Part shown: positions 59,079 through 64,000 of the stretch, one piece after another
How the letters are laid out: each line of letters begins with the position of its first letter
How positions within the stretch are numbered: position 1 is the first letter of the stretch
NCBI RefSeq assembly: GCF_003864255.1
Contig: NZ_QWEZ01000001.1
Span: 434,001-498,000, forward strand
Direction: 5' to 3'
Origin: Aestuariirhabdus litorea
Lineage (GTDB): Bacteria > Pseudomonadota > Gammaproteobacteria > Pseudomonadales > Aestuariirhabdaceae
DNA length: 64,000 bases
Translations under genes and position numbers: made by a program
The notes under the pieces: generated by a model
What the model was told of the DNA's origin: nothing
Database searches by the model: none
What the model saw: the letters and a program-made list of their open reading frames with translations, nothing else

Positions 59079-61235
59079 ATGCTGAACAGGGCGATAGCGC
59101 AGGAGGCTTTTGTGCTGGCCCTGTCGATGGTGGTCAGCTACGGCATCGCCCTGGAGATGGACCTGGATCGGCCCTACTGGACTGCTTTAACGATCGCCCT
59201 TGTGGTTACAACCAGTGTTGGTCATGCCCTCAACCGGGGGGCTGAGCGGGTGGTTGGGACCCTCCTGGGAGGAGGGGTTGCCCTGGTGCTGGTGGCTCTT
59301 TTTCCACAGGACCGGTGGTTATTCTTTATTGCCTTAACCCTTTACGGTTCCGCCTGTTGTTTTCAGAGCCCCTACGCCAAGCACCCATACATCTGGCAGT
59401 GCAGTTGGGTGGTCTGCGCGATTGTCAGCCCCCTGGCGCTCTCCAATACCGATACGGCCTTTATGATTGCTATCGCGCGTATTCAGGAAACTACGCTGGG
59501 GGTGGTCGTCTACAGTGTGATCTCCATATTGGTCTTACCGGTTAGCCGGCAGGGGCGTTTTAACGACAGCTGTCTGCAGCTTTTCAAGCTTCAGCGCCAG
59601 TATTTTGAGGAGGGCGCGAATCGTCTTCGCCAGGCGACTTCGACAGTAGACCTGAACGCTCTTTCCAGCCAGCTGTTGGCCCAGCAGGCTCAGTTTGCGG
59701 ATGCGTTGGTCGCGGCTGAAACCGACACCTACCGGGTGGCCGAAGTGAGCGGTCTATGGCACCGGCTGAAGGCCCAGCAAACCCAGTTGCAGGTGGCCTT
59801 GGAGGAGTGGGCAGATAGCTTTGAGGGGCTGCCTGGCTCGGGGCCCTCCTCTCTTCTGCCTGACCTGGTTCGCTACCTCGACTGGTTGGGGGAAGGTTTT
59901 AAGGATATGGAGCGAGTGCTGTGTCATGAAGCTTCAGAGTGGCAGCCATTGGAGTGCGATCTGAATATGAATCGCAACCCCCAGCTAGAGTTTACCCTGT
60001 TCCAAAAGGCGGCTGTGATGGTGATGCGCGAGCGGCTGCTGCACGTGGGGGAGCAGCTTCGTGAGTTGCACGAGCGGCTGCTGGAAATCCGTAGCAGCGG
60101 CGCACGTATTGCCAAGAGTGGTACAGAGACCCGGCATCAAGGCTTCGTGCTGGACCCCGAGCGGTGGAAAACGTTGGTGCGCTTTTTATTAATTAACTGG
60201 TCGATTTTTCTGTTGGCACTCTATTTTAATGATATGCCCACTCCAGCCGGTACCCTCAGTATGGTGGCGGCCATCAGCCTGCAGGTAGTCTCTATACCCC
60301 AGGCACGGGCCAGCTGGATGGTAAAACCTATTCTGGTGACTTCGGTCGTCTCCTCCTTGTTCTACTATCTGGTTATGCCTCAGCTGAACAGCTTTATCGA
60401 GCTGGGAATCCTGCTGTTTGTCTACTTCTTTATCGTCGCGTATCTCTTCATTTCACCAACGAAGATGCTTTCCAAGGCTTTGGGGCTGTCTCTGTTTGCC
60501 TTGATTGTAGGTATTGATAACCCGCAAACCTACACGTTTATTCACCCCCTTAATAATGCCGCTATGTTTCTGATATTCACCGTGCTGATCAGTCTGGTGA
60601 CCTATTTCCCGTTTAACCTGATGGAGGAGCGGGTGGTGCTGGATTTTCTGCGTCGTTTTTTTCGCAGCGCCGGCAGCATGCTTGATGCAGAGCCCGGCTT
60701 TTCGGGTGGCTTTGTGCAGCGAAACGTCGAGGCTTACCATCGCTATGAGGTGTCCAGCCTGCCGGTCAAGTTGGCGGGCTGGATCCCCTTTCTGCCCTAT
60801 GGACACCTGACAGGAAGTAATATGGCCAAGCTACAGGCGCTGATGTTCAGCATCAAACAAGTGTCGGTTCGCTTGCAACGCTGGCAGTCGCTGGCCGAGG
60901 CAGAGGTGAGCTGGTTGGAGCATCCCCTGACGAAGCCGGCGGTGGAGCGCTGGGTGGCCGGGTTGCAGGGCATTGTCGAAGATCTGGCAGAGGATCCGGG
61001 TCAGGGCTCGCAGGCCGTGTACCGGCAACGGTTGGACCGTTTCTGTGATGAGTTCGAGCAGCAGGTCAACCGTACCCTGAGCGAGGATCCTGACGCCCGC
61101 CCCAGCGATGAGGCCGTGGAGGTCTTGAGTCGACAACTGAATGCGCTGCGATCGCTATCGGAGGCGCTGGTAAACTATGCTGGCGTTGCCGCCGAGATCG
61201 ATTGGCGGCCCTGGCGCGAGGAGCGTTTTGTATGA
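59079..61235 (+). CDS. FUSC-family inner-membrane efflux protein (AaeB-like)
   Basis: The 718-residue protein has two blocks of about five transmembrane helices. One is near the N terminus (LALSMVVSYGIALEMDL onwards) and one around residues 360-520 (LVRFLLINWSIFLLALYFND onwards); cytosolic regions follow each. RPYWTALTIALVVTTSVGHALNRGAERVVGTLLGG is the family signature. Such pumps export aromatic carboxylic acids or fusaric acid. ATG at 59079 is used; a GTG at 59073 is also in frame and neither has a clear ribosome site. It starts a four-gene efflux operon. Confidence 0.9.
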   Translation: MLNRAIAQEAFVLALSMVVSYGIALEMDLDRPYWTALTIALVVTTSVGHALNRGAERVVGTLLGGGVALVLVALFPQDRWLFFIALTLYGSACCFQSPYAKHPYIWQCSWVVCAIVSPLALSNTDTAFMIAIARIQETTLGVVVYSVISILVLPVSRQGRFNDSCLQLFKLQRQYFEEGANRLRQATSTVDLNALSSQLLAQQAQFADALVAAETDTYRVAEVSGLWHRLKAQQTQLQVALEEWADSFEGLPGSGPSSLLPDLVRYLDWLGEGFKDMERVLCHEASEWQPLECDLNMNRNPQLEFTLFQKAAVMVMRERLLHVGEQLRELHERLLEIRSSGARIAKSGTETRHQGFVLDPERWKTLVRFLLINWSIFLLALYFNDMPTPAGTLSMVAAISLQVVSIPQARASWMVKPILVTSVVSSLFYYLVMPQLNSFIELGILLFVYFFIVAYLFISPTKMLSKALGLSLFALIVGIDNPQTYTFIHPLNNAAMFLIFTVLISLVTYFPFNLMEERVVLDFLRRFFRSAGSMLDAEPGFSGGFVQRNVEAYHRYEVSSLPVKLAGWIPFLPYGHLTGSNMAKLQALMFSIKQVSVRLQRWQSLAEAEVSWLEHPLTKPAVERWVAGLQGIVEDLAEDPGQGSQAVYRQRLDRFCDEFEQQVNRTLSEDPDARPSDEAVEVLSRQLNALRSLSEALVNYAGVAAEIDWRPWREERFV

Positions 61236-61254
61236 AAAGGGAGTGTCAACCGCC

Positions 61255-61467
61255 ATGTTGCCGGTAGCCCACGAGTTTTCGCTGGGAGGGGTGTATCTTT
61301 CGCCCTCTCTGGTGGCCGCCTTTCTTGGATTTCTCGCCGCGCTGGCGACCGCCAGGGCGCTCAACCATTTTCGGCTCTCGAAATATTTTTTTTACCCTCC
61401 ACTCGTTATGCTGGCGCTGGTGGTTATCTATGGCCTGTTAATTGGTGTCTTTTTTATTGGAGTCTGA
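61255..61467 (+). CDS. DUF1656 small membrane protein (AaeX-like)
   Basis: The 70-residue protein has EFSLGGVYLSPSLVAAFLGFLAALATARAL and FFYPPLVMLALVVIYGLLIGVFF, two transmembrane helices in the DUF1656 pattern. It accompanies FUSC and HlyD-type genes in aaeXAB-like operons. AAGGGAG lies 11 bases before the ATG. It starts 19 bases after the FUSC gene. Confidence 0.92.
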   Translation: MLPVAHEFSLGGVYLSPSLVAAFLGFLAALATARALNHFRLSKYFFYPPLVMLALVVIYGLLIGVFFIGV

Positions 61468-61470
61468 TAG

Positions 61471-62598
61471 GTGATACATATTCATAAATATCTGCTAACT
61501 GGACTCGTCATTGCCCTTGCCGTTATCGGTTTGGTGTACAAGTACTGGGACTATGTGGTGAACCCCTGGACGCGGGATGGTCAGGTACGGGCCGAGGTGG
61601 TACAGGTCACGCCTCGAGTATCGGGTCCGATCGTCGAGCTGGCGGTTAAGGATAACCAGTTTGTGCAGCAGGGGGCATTGCTGTTCCGGGTGGACCCGCG
61701 CACTTATCAGGCGGCTTTTGACCAGGCCCAGGCCCAGTACGACAAGGCGTTGGATAACTACCAGTCGATGCTCAAGCAGGTTGACGCCGCCGCTGCACGG
61801 GTGGAGGTCGCCCGGGCCGCGGTCGCCCAGGCCCAAAGCGCCATCAAGGAGAGCGAGTCGGAGATTGCCAAGGATCGAGCTGAGTTCAGGCGCCAGCAGG
61901 AGCTGCTGCCACAGCGGGCAACCTCTCAGCGTTCCCTCGACCTGGCGCGTGCCAGCTATGAGGTGTCAGTTGAAAAACGCGAAGGCGCCCTGGCCAGCCT
62001 GACGCAGTCACAGGCCTCGCTGTCGCAGGCGCAGGCGGATCTCGGGGTGGCCCGTGCCAACCTGGGGGCGCCGGGCGAGTCCAATGCCGGTATTCGCACC
62101 GCCAGGGCTGCGCTGGAAGAGGCACGACTCAACCTGCAGTTCACCGAGGTGAGGGCACCGGTCAGCGGCTTTGTGACCAACCTGACGCTGCGCATTGGCA
62201 CTCAGGCGGTGGCCAATCAGCCGATGGTAGCGCTGATCGACAGCAACAGCTTCTGGGTGCAGGGTTTTTTCCGCGAGACCCTGATGGAGCAGATTCGGGT
62301 GGGAAATCCCGCTGTGGTCACCCTGATGTCCTACCCGGATAAACCCCTGGTCGGAGTAGTGGACAGTATCGGCTGGGGGATCGCCCAGCAGGATGGCAGT
62401 ACGGGCTATGAGCTGTTGCCTGCGGTAAATCCAAGCTTCGAATGGATTCGCCTGGCCGAGCGTATTCCGGTACGTATACACCTCACGGAAATACCCAAGG
62501 GTGTCTCACTTCGGGCGGGAACCACTGCTTCGGTGTTAATTCGAACCGGTAGTGGACGCTCCAGTCCTCCGGTGGCGCTGCCCACCCCTCTGCAGTAG
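61471..62598 (+). CDS. HlyD-family periplasmic adaptor (AaeA-like)
   Basis: The 375-residue protein has a membrane anchor (KYLLTGLVIALAVIGLVYKYW), then VVQVTPRVSGPIVELAVKDNQFVQQGALLFRVDPRTY (lipoyl half). A long coiled coil with ALA/Gln-rich heptads (residues ~85-190) and FTEVRAPVSGFVTNLTLRIG (second lipoyl half) follow. It bridges the FUSC pump and the outer-membrane channel. The GTG at 61471 is supported by GGAG eight bases upstream and starts three bases after the DUF1656 stop codon. Confidence 0.93.
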   Translation: MIHIHKYLLTGLVIALAVIGLVYKYWDYVVNPWTRDGQVRAEVVQVTPRVSGPIVELAVKDNQFVQQGALLFRVDPRTYQAAFDQAQAQYDKALDNYQSMLKQVDAAAARVEVARAAVAQAQSAIKESESEIAKDRAEFRRQQELLPQRATSQRSLDLARASYEVSVEKREGALASLTQSQASLSQAQADLGVARANLGAPGESNAGIRTARAALEEARLNLQFTEVRAPVSGFVTNLTLRIGTQAVANQPMVALIDSNSFWVQGFFRETLMEQIRVGNPAVVTLMSYPDKPLVGVVDSIGWGIAQQDGSTGYELLPAVNPSFEWIRLAERIPVRIHLTEIPKGVSLRAGTTASVLIRTGSGRSSPPVALPTPLQ

Positions 62599-62607
62599 GA
62601 AATCATC

Positions 62608-64000
62608 ATGATACGGATTGCGAGACGCGCTTCTCTCTCCTTGCTGGCGTTGGGTATGGGAGGCTGTACCCTGCTGGGACCGGATTACCAGGCGCCGGAA
62701 CCGCAGCTGATGGAGCAGTGGAGCAGCCCTCAGCCGCCACCGGTTTCCTCCCAGTCCCCGACGGATCCTCGGTGGTGGCGCACGGCATTCAATGATCCGG
62801 TGCTGGACCGGCTGGTGGAGCAGGCCCTTGAGCAGAACCTTGACTTGCGCTCGGCGGCGTTGCGGGTATTGCAATCCCAGCAGCAGTTGGCGATTGCCAT
62901 CGGCAGCCAGTATCCCCAGCAGCAGCGGATAACCGCCAGTGCCGCCAGGGAACGGCAAAACAATGTGATCTTTAATGACTACAACACCGGGTTTAACCTG
63001 AGCTGGGAGTTGGACCTGTGGGGGCGCTTCAGTCGCCAGATAGAGTCAGCGGAAGCTGCACTGGAGGCGAGTGTTGCCGATTACGATGGTGCGATGGTAT
63101 CGCTGGTGGCCCAGGTGGCGCAGAATTACCTGTTGATCCGCACCGCACAAAGCCGTATCGACGTGGCCCTAACCAATATCCGCTTGCAGGAGGAGGGGCT
63201 CAGGATCGCCACTGCCAAGCTGCGCGCGGGGGAGGTGAGTGAACTCGATCAGGACCAGGCCGCCAGCCTGTTGGCCAATACCCAGGCTAGCCTGCCGGCG
63301 CTGGACAGCGAGTTGCAGCAGCTGAAAAACTCCCTCGCGGTGCTGTTGGGTACGCCACCCCAGCAGATGAACTTATTGTTGACGGAACGAGGGCCGATAC
63401 CGGTTACCGAGCCGCAGATAGCGCTGGGGATGCCGCAGAACCTGGTTCGCCAGCGCCCCGACCTGAGATCGGCTGAGCGGCAACTGGCCGCGCAAAGTGC
63501 GCGGATCGGGGTAGCGGAAACCGACCTCTACCCCTCACTGACCCTGGGGGGCACCATCGGCAGCGAAGCGGCACAAACCAACCAGCTATTTGAGAGTGAC
63601 ACCAAAACCTGGTCTGTGGTGGGTGGCTTCAGCTGGAATATTCTCAACTACGGACGCCTGAAGAGTAATGTGCGCCTGCAGGATGCGCGCTTCCAGCAAC
63701 TGCTGGAGGACTACCAAAGCAGTGTCCTAAAGGCCCAGGCTGAAGTCGAGAGCGCCATCGTGGCTTATCTGAAGTCCTACGAGCAACTCACCTACTACCA
63801 GCAAGCAGCGGACGCCTCAGGGCGGTCGGTCGATATCTCCATAGCCCAGTACCAGAACGGTGCGATCGACTTTAACCGGGTGATCAGCACCCTCAGCTCG
63901 GATGCCCGTCAGCAGGACCAGCTGACCATCGCCAAAGGCAATACAGTGACCAGTCTGGTGCAGCTCTACCGGGCGTTGGGGGGCGGCTGGGAAATTCGCG
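62608..64000 (+). CDS. NodT-type outer-membrane efflux lipoprotein (3' end outside window)
   Basis: The frame opens at ATG 62608 with AGGAAATCATC upstream and stays open to the window edge (464 codons). RASLSLLALGMGGCTLLGPD is a lipoprotein signal with Cys20. DPRWWRTAFNDPVLDRLVEQAL, SWELDLWGRFSRQIESAEA, RQRPDLRSAERQLAAQSARIGVAE and DLYPSLTLGG are the OprM/NodT-family hallmarks. It completes the tripartite pump with the FUSC and HlyD proteins. Confidence 0.93.
   Translation, partial: MIRIARRASLSLLALGMGGCTLLGPDYQAPEPQLMEQWSSPQPPPVSSQSPTDPRWWRTAFNDPVLDRLVEQALEQNLDLRSAALRVLQSQQQLAIAIGSQYPQQQRITASAARERQNNVIFNDYNTGFNLSWELDLWGRFSRQIESAEAALEASVADYDGAMVSLVAQVAQNYLLIRTAQSRIDVALTNIRLQEEGLRIATAKLRAGEVSELDQDQAASLLANTQASLPALDSELQQLKNSLAVLLGTPPQQMNLLLTERGPIPVTEPQIALGMPQNLVRQRPDLRSAERQLAAQSARIGVAETDLYPSLTLGGTIGSEAAQTNQLFESDTKTWSVVGGFSWNILNYGRLKSNVRLQDARFQQLLEDYQSSVLKAQAEVESAIVAYLKSYEQLTYYQQAADASGRSVDISIAQYQNGAIDFNRVISTLSSDARQQDQLTIAKGNTVTSLVQLYRALGGGWEIR

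Overview
The window looks like chromosomal DNA of a GC-rich marine or aquatic gammaproteobacterium of the Oceanospirillales/Pseudomonadales type. That placement is an inference from gene content: cti, rlmJ, DauA-like SulP, a Cys-type formate dehydrogenase with DUF3305/DUF3306 partners, nirBD-nas, rhlE and an aae-like efflux operon. No rRNA, tRNA, CRISPR array or phage structural genes were found.

Left end (1-8.6 kb) is an accessory zone. After the 3' part of cti come three copies of a ~280-bp structured repeat (A and B direct, C inverted), REP-like palindromes and an ATP-grasp gene. Between repeats B and C lies an AT-rich block read on the minus strand. It holds an EcoRI-family adenine methyltransferase translationally coupled to a DUF262-HNH nuclease, then an OLD-like ATPase/TOPRIM gene. 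Each gene unit is followed by an attC-like imperfect palindrome, so the block reads as integron gene cassettes without an integrase (a CALIN) carrying predicted defence genes. This is the most novel part of the window.

8.6-21.8 kb is mostly housekeeping and membrane genes: a DsbA-REC-GGDEF diguanylate cyclase, EamA and DUF808 membrane proteins, a GNAT acetyltransferase, rlmJ, a YqaE-like peptide, DUF1330, an SMR (Gdx/SugE) exporter, an Atm1-type ABC exporter, a SulP transporter whose end abuts a truncated DUF2061 copy, an intact DUF2061 gene and an alpha/beta hydrolase. A second locus of a tandem repeat also seen at 7.9-8.1 kb lies at 21.4 kb.

21.8-36.6 kb is a formate dehydrogenase and molybdenum-cofactor island. 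It holds fdhC-fdhB-fdhA-fdhX-torD-like-4Fe4S protein-DUF3306-DUF3305 on the minus strand, fdhD and a HTH/PBP-like regulator on the plus strand, an orphan sigma-54 activator, then mobA-mobB-moeA. A sigma-54 promoter precedes fdhD, and a palindrome near it recurs upstream of the activator gene, which suggests one regulatory circuit.

36.7-47.7 kb holds glucose catabolism (glk-eda-zwf) and a nitrite/nitrate assimilation operon (nirB-nirD-nasB-nasA-79-aa Cys protein) behind a sigma-54-type promoter. 48-53.8 kb has a periplasmic binding protein, a HbpS/GlcG-like protein, an OmpR-type two-component pair and rhlE with a bidirectional terminator. 53.8-58.8 kb holds a three-subunit opine/D-amino-acid-oxidase-like cluster with a binding protein, a LysR regulator and a RidA-family gene that has lost its middle. 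59-64 kb is an aromatic-acid-type efflux operon (FUSC, DUF1656, HlyD, NodT-type outer-membrane lipoprotein) running off the right edge.
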